Shown in pieces: positions 9,560-17,822 of a DNA stretch of 64,000 nucleotides. Position numbers and translations under genes: made by a program. Position 1 is the stretch's first letter; every line of letters starts with the position of its first letter. The stretch spans positions 594,004-658,003 of the forward strand of contig NZ_JADHDA010000002.1 of assembly GCF_015277735.1 (NCBI RefSeq). The letters are read 5' to 3'. The notes under the pieces are model-generated. The model was not told the DNA's origin. It saw nothing but the letters and a program-made list of their open reading frames with translations, and did no database searches. Origin of the DNA: Psychrobacter sp. NG254. Its GTDB lineage: Bacteria > Pseudomonadota > Gammaproteobacteria > Pseudomonadales > Moraxellaceae.

Positions 9560-9595
9560 AAGGTATCCTTATCTATTTTTAGAGAGTCTCTTTTT

Positions 9596-9664
9596 AAGTG
9601 ACAGTATTCAAGCGACAGTATTTAAGCAAAAGTATTTAAATGAAAGCATTTAAGTGAAGCATTG
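9596..9664. repeat. Degenerate 14-bp tandem repeat upstream of cysM
   Basis: About five units of a pattern close to AAGTGACAGTATTT (starts 9596, 9610, 9624, 9638, 9652), each differing by one to four bases. It lies 37 bp upstream of the cysM start. The rest of the 9560-10092 spacer contains no gene I can support. Confidence 0.8.
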
Positions 9665-10092
9665 AGGCTGATCACGGTTTTTATTGTTTGATCTTAATTT
9701 GAGTCAGCCACTTTGTATATTGGTTTATGGTGATAAGTGACGCAAAATATTTAGGCGCTATAACACCTACTCATATGTCATGATTGTATGATTATGAGTG
9801 ATTTATGGTGGCAAATAAAAAGTTGCGTCATTATATCATTTTGTTGTCAGCTGCGCTTATCGCATCAAGGATGAATGGTCACTATATTTGCTGATGTCTG
9901 ATAGATAGGCTGGCTAGAGTTCTGTTAAGACAATTGTATATTGCACGCCGTACATCATGTGCTGTACATTGAGAGCATCGAAATACGATGAGATACCCAG
10001 TCAGTTTTGCATCACATTCGATAGTTTTGAATGACGTCTGATAACAATGCTCAACATCCACGGCACCACCCTTAGTAGAGAGTAACGCTCGC

Positions 10093-13000
10093 ATGGCATA
10101 TAAAAAACGTTTTGATACCAGTAGTGCTTATGGTCAGTTGATAATACTGGTGTTTTTGCCTATCTGTGTACTGGCCGCGGTCGGCGGTATTCTAGTATTT
10201 CATGAGACCATGCGTGCGAGTGACTCAGAGCAAGAGGTGCTTGCGGAGGCGGTGCTGATTCGTTATACACCAGCTATTGCTTTACTGATTCCTGAACTGT
10301 TAGAACAAGAGCAACAGCAAACAGGAAGCAATATCGGCAACATGCCTCAAGCGGCGATGACGACGCTGACGGGTATTCAAGACAAGCTTGGGCGTATGCA
10401 GTCTGAGCAGCATGTACAGCGTATCGCTATCATCAATGAAAGCAATCAAGTACTGGCAACAGTAGGGTATGGGCTCAATGAAGAGTGGCCTTTAATCAGT
10501 GACTCAAAGCAGTTTTTGTCACAGAAGCCAACACCTGTGGGCACCGCCTATGGCAGTGTGCTTGGCGAATTTGAAGGTGAGACTCTATGGCTATTGGTTG
10601 ATATGGACAACGAGCCACTATATATCGCCCGCTATCGTATCGCGATGGCATTGGTGATTACGGGTTTGTTTACCATCTTAATCTTATTGCTCAGCCTCAA
10701 TATCTACTCAAAACGTTGGATCGCCCCGATCTATGAGCTGCGTTTGCAGTTGCAGCGTACCCATGTCGATAATCTATACCAGCCTGTGCCCGTAGAGTCG
10801 GATGGTGAGCTTAACTTGCTACAGCAAGATTTGGTCAGGACGCTGCGCCGTTTGCATCGGAGTTTTCAAGAGCTAAAAGACCATGCAGAACAAACGGAAG
10901 ATGATTTGCGTTTGGCATTTGATGAGATGGAGATGCAGAATATCTCTATTCGAAATGCGCGTGATGCGGCCATCTCAACCAGCCAAGCCAAGTCAGCATT
11001 TTTGGCGAATATCAGTCATGAGCTACGTACACCGCTGAACAGTATTGATGGTTTTATTAATTTGCTAGCGCGTCATGGTGAGCTCAATCCCGAACAAGAC
11101 TTATATGTACAGACCATTCGCAAATCCTCTGCGCATTTGCTTGCTTTGGTGAACGATGTGTTGGATTTTTCTAAGATTGAGGCTGGCAAGTTGGTACTAG
11201 ATCGTCATGAGTTCGATCTGTATGACACCATTTATGATGTGGTTGATATGCTCTCGCCTGTGTCCTCTGAAAAAGGTCTGCGTATGGCGGTGTTGTTTTA
11301 CAACGATGTGCCCATGCGTATCAATGGCGATGCGCTGCGCCTCAAGCAGGTATTGACCAATATCGTGGGCAATGCGATAAAGTTCACCGATAGCGGCGAT
11401 GTGGTGGTACGTGTCAGTTTGGATGACCACCGCGACAACCATCTGATGATTAGCGTGCAGGATAGTGGTAAAGGGATTTCTCTTGCCGATCAAAAAATGC
11501 TGTTTCAGAGCTTTAGCCAAGGTGATCCTTCCATCACTCGCCAATATGGTGGCACGGGACTGGGGCTGGTGATCTCTAAGCAGTTAATACGCTTGATGGG
11601 CGGCGATATTGGGTTTCACGACAATGCTCAAGAAAACATCGCCAATCAAGGTGCAACGTTTTGGTTCCGTATGCCAGCCCATGTCGATGTACTAGAGGCT
11701 GCGACGGGTCAAACGATTGAGCTGCCAGTCTTAGCACCACTTGCTAGTGACACAGATGAGTTCAATGTCTTGGTATGGATCAATCATACCGCTTCGATAC
11801 AAGTACTAAAGGCCAGTTTGCAATATTTGCCAATTAAGCTGACGCAAGCCAACTCGTTACCAGGTGTGCTTGAATCCCTAAAAGAGTACGGCAACTATTG
11901 GGACTGGGTCATTGTAGATGATGACACTCAAGACGATATGATGGCGTTACTCAAACAGATTCGTCTGCATTATCAAGGCAAGCTTGCGGTGTTTGGCTAT
12001 CAAGTTGCCGCTGATCAAGCTCTACTAAACCGTTATCATGCCAATATACTGTATGAGCCACTAGACAAAAGACAGCTCTACGCGATGCTCGATACCCAAA
12101 ACCGCAATAAACCCAAAAATATTCAAGAACCGCGCTGGAAAGGGGTGACCGTACTGGCAGTCGATGATCATCTGCCCAATCTATTGGTACTGGATGCGTT
12201 ATTGAGCGAGCTTGGCATCCATGTTATCACCGCGAGCAGTGGGTTCGATGCGATAGAGATCATCAGCAAACAGCAAACCAAAAATATCAAACCTGCAAAA
12301 AATGATACGCAAAGTCTCTCGAATAAGACCCAGTTGTCTAAAGCCGAAGCACGTGATGAGCTGAATAAAAAACCAAACCACACGATTTATGCAGAAGAGG
12401 CCAGTACGGAAGACAAGCTAGCCACTCAAGATAAAAACAGCATCGATCTGATCTTTATGGACATTCAGATGCCGCGTATGTCGGGTCACGAGGCTGCCAA
12501 GCAAATCCGAAATATTGAGACTGCCGATAGCCATATCCCTATCATCGCTCTGACCGCACATGGGTTGGCTGATGAACGTGACAAGCTGATTGCCAGCGGT
12601 ATCAACGACTATGTAGGTAAGCCCATTAGCCAACCTCAGTTATTACAAGTGCTACAAAAATGGCTAGGGCGCAAGAGCACCACATCGCCACTGGCCACAC
12701 TGTCTGATGCCAGTTTACCGAACAGTGATTTGCAAAGTTATGGCCTACAAGGCTCTGATCTACAAAATGCTAATCTACAAAGTACGGCGTCATATAATGT
12801 TGATGGGCAAGAAACAGTTTTGCAAGACATTGCTGGATTAAAAAATGACTCGAGCACTAGTGACACAGCTAAGTCATCCGGTCAAAAACCTGCCAGTTAT
12901 CCTGTCCTAGTAGGAAATAACAGCGGTCATCATCGGGCCTCTCATATGTCAGATGAGACCAAAATTACCCGTCCACTATCATTGAAAAAAATCCGTGACG

Positions 13001-13614
13001 ATTATTTGCGCGATAGCCAGCCTCGTGAAGATTACAGACGAGAAACGACGCGTGAGACCCAGCCGCGCTATGAGAGTCTGCGTCTACATAAGCAGCCAAC
13101 AGGTAGTGCTCTCGCAAGCGACAATAGAGACGACGCGACTCACTCACAAGCATATGAGCAAGTCAATAATGATCAAGGTAAGGACAATATCAGTAAAAGT
13201 GACACTTCTGAAATTTTAGATTGGCAAGATGCGCTGACTCGCTCAGCCAACAAGCCTGAACTGGCTGCCAAATTGATTACTATGATGCTCGACACAATTG
13301 ATGACGAAAAGCAGGCACTCACCCAAGCATGGGAGGCGGGTGACCGTCATATGCTAGCGCAAATAGCTCACCGTATCTTGGGTGGTAGTCGCTATACAGG
13401 AGTGCCGCAGCTTCGCCAAGCCAGTCAGGATCTAGAAGATAAGTGCTTGTTAAATGTGCAGCATACGACACCCGTACAGTTTGCGATGATTGAACCCTAT
13501 TATGAGGCGCTGATAGCTGCACTCAATAATTTGCAAGCCGTGGATTTGTCTTCTTACTCTCAGCTTAATTATCATCGTTTGAGTGAAAATGATATGACGT
13601 GGAAAATGATTTAA
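10093..13614 (+). CDS. Hybrid sensor histidine kinase, BarA/GacS type
   Basis: 1173 residues, a tripartite phosphorelay kinase in the inner membrane. Order: TM1 (about 15-36), periplasmic sensor (about 37-180), TM2 (about 183-203), HAMP (about 204-260), HisKA with H309 (NISHELRTPLNS), HATPase (about 405-527, N-box NIVGNAIKF, DSGKG, GGTGLGLVIS), a pseudo-receiver region (about 555-670), receiver with D790 (FMDIQMPRMSG) and K843, then a C-terminal Hpt domain with H1093 (AHRILGGSRYTGVPQLR, close to the BarA Hpt). Two oddities: the receiver is interrupted by a charged insertion of about 57 residues (about 727-783), and a low-complexity linker of about 180 residues precedes the Hpt. The partner would be a GacA/UvrY-type regulator, not present here. 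The upstream GAGAG box is weak. Confidence 0.93.
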   Translation: MAYKKRFDTSSAYGQLIILVFLPICVLAAVGGILVFHETMRASDSEQEVLAEAVLIRYTPAIALLIPELLEQEQQQTGSNIGNMPQAAMTTLTGIQDKLGRMQSEQHVQRIAIINESNQVLATVGYGLNEEWPLISDSKQFLSQKPTPVGTAYGSVLGEFEGETLWLLVDMDNEPLYIARYRIAMALVITGLFTILILLLSLNIYSKRWIAPIYELRLQLQRTHVDNLYQPVPVESDGELNLLQQDLVRTLRRLHRSFQELKDHAEQTEDDLRLAFDEMEMQNISIRNARDAAISTSQAKSAFLANISHELRTPLNSIDGFINLLARHGELNPEQDLYVQTIRKSSAHLLALVNDVLDFSKIEAGKLVLDRHEFDLYDTIYDVVDMLSPVSSEKGLRMAVLFYNDVPMRINGDALRLKQVLTNIVGNAIKFTDSGDVVVRVSLDDHRDNHLMISVQDSGKGISLADQKMLFQSFSQGDPSITRQYGGTGLGLVISKQLIRLMGGDIGFHDNAQENIANQGATFWFRMPAHVDVLEAATGQTIELPVLAPLASDTDEFNVLVWINHTASIQVLKASLQYLPIKLTQANSLPGVLESLKEYGNYWDWVIVDDDTQDDMMALLKQIRLHYQGKLAVFGYQVAADQALLNRYHANILYEPLDKRQLYAMLDTQNRNKPKNIQEPRWKGVTVLAVDDHLPNLLVLDALLSELGIHVITASSGFDAIEIISKQQTKNIKPAKNDTQSLSNKTQLSKAEARDELNKKPNHTIYAEEASTEDKLATQDKNSIDLIFMDIQMPRMSGHEAAKQIRNIETADSHIPIIALTAHGLADERDKLIASGINDYVGKPISQPQLLQVLQKWLGRKSTTSPLATLSDASLPNSDLQSYGLQGSDLQNANLQSTASYNVDGQETVLQDIAGLKNDSSTSDTAKSSGQKPASYPVLVGNNSGHHRASHMSDETKITRPLSLKKIRDDYLRDSQPREDYRRETTRETQPRYESLRLHKQPTGSALASDNRDDATHSQAYEQVNNDQGKDNISKSDTSEILDWQDALTRSANKPELAAKLITMMLDTIDDEKQALTQAWEAGDRHMLAQIAHRILGGSRYTGVPQLRQASQDLEDKCLLNVQHTTPVQFAMIEPYYEALIAALNNLQAVDLSSYSQLNYHRLSENDMTWKMI

Positions 13615-13729
13615 TGGATGACAGGGCTTATAGCTATCTAACTATAATATAAAAAGTCATGAGGTACTTGGACAACTTCTTTAGATGGCCATCTTATGTA
13701 TGCGATATTAGACGTTGTCTATCGTACCC

Positions 13730-13835
13730 TATAGTCAAAGAAATCTAAAATGGGTACAAGGCAACCTACTGCAGATTGTACAAATAGTACATCTAAGAAG
13801 GATAACACCGTAGCGGTTTAGCAGTTCGCTGACTA
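13730..13835 (-). repeat. Family-1 MITE-like element, copy C (inverted)
   Basis: A 106-bp element whose reverse complement aligns over its full length with the copies at 26412-26519 and 31905-31994 (shared GAACTGCTAAACCGCTACGGTGTTA and the later CATTTTAGATTTCTTTGACTATA). The ends are imperfect inverted repeats of the TATAGTCA type. It lies between the hybrid kinase and the crotonase gene. Confidence 0.85.
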
Positions 13836-13930
13836 GAGCAGTCAGTTATTGCTACGGCAGAATAGGGGTAAGCCTGCTAATATTATGCGTATGAGGGCTA
13901 TATCTATTTTATTCATGAATAAGGATTGTT

Positions 13931-14743
13931 ATGAACGCGATTGCAAGTTACCAGTATGAGACATTACAAGTTAGTATCACCAGTAACATACTAACGGTCA
14001 CCATAAATCGTCCACACAAAAAAAATGCCATGAGCTTTCAGGTTATCAATGAGCTGATTGCAGTGGCAGGCCGCATCCGCAAAGACAAAACAATACGGGC
14101 GGTGATTTTAAATGGGGCAGAGGAGACGTTTTGCGCTGGCATTGACTTGAGTGATCTAAACCATCCTAAAAACCGTGCCTATGCTTTTTGGGAGCTGATT
14201 AAACCTAGTCAAAGCGCTTTTCAACGTGTCTGTTTGGTGTGGCGTGATCTGCCAGTCCCCGTCATCGCTGTGCTAGAAGGCTATTGTATTGGTGCAGGGC
14301 TGCAATTGGCCTTGGCCTGTGATGTACGCATCAGCCATCCTGACTGCCGGTTGTCTATTATGGAGGCTAAGTGGGGCTTGGTACCTGATATGGGACTGAC
14401 CCAATCGGCATTTGGTGTTGTACGAGAAGATATTCTAAAAGAGCTTGCCATGAGCGCCCGTGTTATCGATGCCAATGAAGGTAAGGATTTGGGTCTGATC
14501 AGTCATTGCAGTGAGACGCCACTTGAAAAGGCACTTGAGCTTGCAGCTGAGTTTGCAGAGCGCTCCCCTGATGCGGTGCTTGCTAGCAAACGAGTGATTA
14601 ACGCGATGTTTGAGCAACCTGCCACCACGCTATACAAAGAAAAAGTATGGCAGCTAAAGATGATGCTCGGTCGCAATCGCAAACTTGCCCTCAGAAAAGC
14701 CAAACAAGCAAGTACCGCATTTGGTAAACGTCAGTTCCGTTAA
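13931..14743 (+). CDS. Enoyl-CoA hydratase/isomerase (crotonase) family protein
   Basis: 270 residues with a complete crotonase fold. Oxyanion-hole segments are ETFCAGIDLSDL (about 59-70) and GYCIGAGLQLALACD (about 117-131). The acidic pair lies in MEAKWGLVPDMG, with a Glu and an Asp eight residues apart. This spacing and the Asp resemble delta3,5-delta2,4-dienoyl-CoA isomerases more than classical hydratases, whose second acid lies elsewhere; that is inference. A role in fatty-acid or side-chain acyl-CoA metabolism is likely. AAGGA precedes the ATG at 13931. It is a monocistronic gene between a MITE-like element and a spacer of 382 bp. Confidence 0.88.
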   Translation: MNAIASYQYETLQVSITSNILTVTINRPHKKNAMSFQVINELIAVAGRIRKDKTIRAVILNGAEETFCAGIDLSDLNHPKNRAYAFWELIKPSQSAFQRVCLVWRDLPVPVIAVLEGYCIGAGLQLALACDVRISHPDCRLSIMEAKWGLVPDMGLTQSAFGVVREDILKELAMSARVIDANEGKDLGLISHCSETPLEKALELAAEFAERSPDAVLASKRVINAMFEQPATTLYKEKVWQLKMMLGRNRKLALRKAKQASTAFGKRQFR

Positions 14744-14933
14744 CAGGTTTTTGTGATCACTTTTGGCCAAGTGACTGCGACTAAGGAAGCTTGTTTTAGT
14801 AAATACACTGATTAAGTTCAAGCTTAATATCTACAGACATATTTTGATGTATTGCCACGATTGTTTTGAATGGTTAGAGGATGCTTTATAGACGTTATTT
14901 CGCTATTGAAATGTAAGCGAAGAGCACGATATA

Positions 14934-14967
14934 GCATTCTTACTTGCATCGCTGCGCGTAAGAATGC
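14934..14967. other. Perfect 10-bp inverted repeat in the crotonase/exporter spacer
   Basis: GCATTCTTAC and GTAAGAATGC are separated by 14 bp, without a T-tract. This is the only clear structure in the 14744-15125 spacer. A short minus-strand reading frame across it has no recognisable product. Confidence 0.4.
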
Positions 14968-15125
14968 ACTATTGTCGTTAAAATTGTACTTTCTGTATAT
15001 GAGTGCCTGCACATGAGCCTGAATATATATTGGCTTATTTATAGCGGATAGGCGTTCTTTATGTTGAGAGCCTAGTACAATGACGTTTAAACAATAAAAC
15101 AATTACTATAAAAAACGGCCTTACT

Positions 15126-16385
15126 ATGTCTGCTCTAAAAACCCCTCACTCAAATAGACCGCTTGCCTCTGAACGAGTACGTTCTGCTGACTTGCCTATC
15201 GCATGGATTATGATGCTTGGGCTGATAGTGGCAATAGGGCCGTTGTCTATTGATATGTATCTGCCAGCATTACCATCGATGGCAGATGACTTTGGGGTGT
15301 CGACTGCCTTTATGGCCAACTCCGTACCCGCATATTTTTTGGGTTTGGTATTTGGTCAGTTATTCTACGGTCCATTTAGTGACCGTGTTGGCCGTGTTAA
15401 ACCTCTGTATATAGGTATGACGCTATATGTCATTGCCTCAATTCTCTGTGCAACCACCAACAATGAGTACATACTGTTTGCAGGTCGCACCTTGCAAGCG
15501 TTGGGCGCGTGTGTGGGTGCAGTAGTTACTCGTGCGGCGATTCGAGATCGCCTGACTGCCAAACAAACGGCAAAAGCATTCTCCATTATGATTTTGGTAA
15601 TGGGCTTGGCCCCCATATTAGCGCCGTCCCTTGGTGCATTGTTTTTACAGTTCTTTGATTGGCATTCTATTTTTTGGTTTTTGGCGGCGTTTGGCGCGTT
15701 AAATTTATTACTCACCAAGTTTTTCTTTTTTGAGACACTCACTGAAGAAAATCGCACAGTACGTCCAGCCAGAGAAGTGCTCAGCCAGTATTGGGAATTA
15801 CTCAAAGACCCCACTTTCAACTACCCAGCGATTGGGGGCGGTTTATTGATGGGAGCGATGTTTGTTTATATCAGCTCGGCTTCTGAGCTAATCATGGACA
15901 CGTACGGTGTGTCGGCGACCCATTTTGCTTGGCTCTTTGGTATGAATGCGGCAGGGTTTGTGGGCTTGACCCAATTGAACCAATGGCTGACCAACCGCTT
16001 TCGTATATTGAGTATTTTACGTTTCGGCGCGATGATGCAGGTTGTGTCGGCAGGGGTGCTATTTGTCATAGGCTTACTGTTAGGTACTGATGCGTGGCTG
16101 CCACTGGTACTCGCTTGTATTTTCTTTTGTATTGCAGGGCTTGGTCTCACTCAGCCGAATGCCTCGGCCATTGCATTGGCATTTCAAAAACGCCGTGCTG
16201 GTATGGCCAGTGCGCTGCAAGGTTCGCTGATGTTTTCCGTTGGGATTTTCGGTGGGTTATTACTGAATCTATTTCCAGTCAATCCAGTACTCAAAGTAGG
16301 TATTGCGATGTTCTCTCTTATGAGTTTGGGTTCTTTTTTGATTTGGAAGATAGATCGTAACCTCAATTTAGACGATGCAGATTAA
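15126..16385 (+). CDS. Bcr/CflA family multidrug efflux MFS transporter
   Basis: 419 residues, twelve predicted membrane helices, proton-driven exporter of the major facilitator superfamily (DHA1, Bcr/CflA subfamily). The subfamily signature is present: IGPLSIDMYLPALPSMA in TM1, FGQLFYGPFSDRVGRVKPL (motif A loop 2-3), RTLQALGACVGAVVTRAAIRD in TM4 and GLAPILAPSLGAL in TM5. Substrates such as bicyclomycin, chloramphenicol or sulfonamides are known for relatives; the actual substrate cannot be read from the sequence. It is a single gene with its own terminator at 16417-16458. Confidence 0.92.
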   Translation: MSALKTPHSNRPLASERVRSADLPIAWIMMLGLIVAIGPLSIDMYLPALPSMADDFGVSTAFMANSVPAYFLGLVFGQLFYGPFSDRVGRVKPLYIGMTLYVIASILCATTNNEYILFAGRTLQALGACVGAVVTRAAIRDRLTAKQTAKAFSIMILVMGLAPILAPSLGALFLQFFDWHSIFWFLAAFGALNLLLTKFFFFETLTEENRTVRPAREVLSQYWELLKDPTFNYPAIGGGLLMGAMFVYISSASELIMDTYGVSATHFAWLFGMNAAGFVGLTQLNQWLTNRFRILSILRFGAMMQVVSAGVLFVIGLLLGTDAWLPLVLACIFFCIAGLGLTQPNASAIALAFQKRRAGMASALQGSLMFSVGIFGGLLLNLFPVNPVLKVGIAMFSLMSLGSFLIWKIDRNLNLDDAD

Positions 16386-16416
16386 ACAATAGGTTTTACC
16401 ACCGTTAAATGGTGTG

Positions 16417-16458
16417 AAAAAGCATTCATATGTCTTGTACATGTGGGTGCTTTTTTTT
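16417..16458 (+). terminator. Terminator of the Bcr/CflA gene
   Basis: AAAAAGCATTCATATGT pairs with ACATGTGGGTGC plus eight T (several G-U pairs), 31 bp after the stop codon. Confidence 0.85.
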
Positions 16459-16743
16459 GTCTATTAGGGCAGATTCTTAATTCGAGCATGACGTTTTAAA
16501 TGGCTTGAAAATACTAAATCTTTGCCAAATTTCATCAAATAACTTGCTAGTGTCTCAATAGTATCAGTGCCATTTTGCTTAATCCATTCATTCAAACATT
16601 TATTCCTTAGTTAGCTTCAACTTATCTCATTTTTATTACCATTTTCGAAAAAAGAACACGCCTTAGTTTTAATTAATGAAACAGAGCAAGAAATCTATTT
16701 TTATTATAAAACGAAGGTTCTTTAGCAGAAATAAAAGCTGATA

Positions 16744-16771
16744 GTTTATATGCATGATATTGCATATAAAC
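16744..16771. promoter_or_regulatory. 28-bp palindrome upstream of the chemotaxis-like operon
   Basis: Perfect 11-bp arms, GTTTATATGCA and TGCATATAAAC, are separated by TGATAT, about 160 bp before the lipoprotein start. The symmetry and AT-rich setting suggest a repressor or activator site; no regulator gene is adjacent. The rest of 16459-16931 is AT-rich, with no gene. Confidence 0.4.
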
Positions 16772-16931
16772 CCTTGTAAATAATAGCTTGCATTGGTGTT
16801 GCAATCACAAAATTAGGTAAGTATTATCTACGTAACTTTCTGTAAGCAAATATGTATAGACATTACTTAATATTGCTAGATTGTCATTCACTAAAATGTA
16901 TAACCACGTTAAGTTTCAAGGACAGATTATT

Positions 16932-17810
16932 ATGATGCAGTTATATCGAATGTTACCAATGGTATTGAGTATTGGTCTATTTGGCTGTGGCAACTCAGCT
17001 ACTCAAGAAAGCGTAAATTCGACGGGTACGTCAGTGACAGAAAACAAAGACAGCTTTGTGAGTGCATTGCCTGACACAGCACCCACATTAAAAGTTGCGA
17101 TGACTGGTGATTTACCACCTTTCTCATTCCAAGATGACTATGGCAACATGCAAGGCACTGACGTCGACTCTATTAGAGCGATCGGAGAGGAGCAAGGGTT
17201 TAAAGTCGAGTTTTATAAAGAGACTTGGCAAGATATGTTTGACAGTGTGGAATCAGGAAAACGTGATTTGGCCATATCAGGTATCTCTTATAAAGATGAT
17301 CGAGCCGTCAGATATGGCTTGTCAACGCCTTACTTCTTTAACCCAGCGACCATCATGTACTTGGAAGGTAAGTTCGATATAAAAGGCTTAAATGACATAA
17401 AAGGTTTGAAAGCGGGTACGTTAGAGGGTTCTAAAGAAGAAGACACGCTAAAAGAGATGGGCAGCTCGGTTGAGCTGGTGTCAAGATCGACGGCATTTTT
17501 GGCTTATCAGGATTTGGTGCAAGGCAAGACCGATGTTTTCTTATATGACATGCCAGTATTGCAGTACATTGTGAAAGGATACCCTGAGCACAAAGTTAAG
17601 ATTGTACCTTATGAGGCCGATGATGCACCTTCAGCGCAGCAAGTGATATTGATGGCAAAAGAAAATACCCAGCTGATTAACAATGTTAATGAAGGTATCG
17701 CCAAGCTCAAAGAAAAAGGAACATTCAAAGAAATTGAGAATCGTTGGTTGGGTGAAGCTGAACCTGCTGAAAAGAGCGACTCTGACACTAAAACTAAGCA
17801 ATTGAATTAA
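16932..17810 (+). CDS. Periplasmic solute-binding lipoprotein, SBP family 3
   Basis: 292 residues from the chosen ATG at 16932, which has AAGGA 9 bp upstream; the frame extends upstream to a TTG, but that extension would precede the signal peptide. The N-terminus is a lipoprotein signal peptide ending LFGC (C19). The mature part is a type-3 binding protein: LKVAMTGDLPPFSFQDDYGNMQG, DVDSIRAIGEE, AISGISYKDDRA and TDVFLYDMPVLQY. This family binds amino acids or small organic acids. No ABC permease or ATPase is adjacent; instead the CheA-like kinase starts 12 bp downstream. So the likely role is ligand recognition for that kinase rather than uptake. The C-terminus is a charged tail (AEKSDSDTKTKQLN). 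Confidence 0.88.
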   Translation: MMQLYRMLPMVLSIGLFGCGNSATQESVNSTGTSVTENKDSFVSALPDTAPTLKVAMTGDLPPFSFQDDYGNMQGTDVDSIRAIGEEQGFKVEFYKETWQDMFDSVESGKRDLAISGISYKDDRAVRYGLSTPYFFNPATIMYLEGKFDIKGLNDIKGLKAGTLEGSKEEDTLKEMGSSVELVSRSTAFLAYQDLVQGKTDVFLYDMPVLQYIVKGYPEHKVKIVPYEADDAPSAQQVILMAKENTQLINNVNEGIAKLKEKGTFKEIENRWLGEAEPAEKSDSDTKTKQLN

Positions 17811-17822
17811 GGAATTCTGAAG

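Noticed and set aside
9882..10094. Minus-strand reading frame of 70 codons in the spacer before the hybrid kinase
   Set aside because: No Shine-Dalgarno, no recognisable product, and it overlaps the kinase start and likely promoter.
14824..15102. Minus-strand reading frame of 92 codons between the crotonase and the exporter
   Set aside because: Composition unlike the neighbouring genes, no ribosome binding site and no domain; it spans an inverted repeat.
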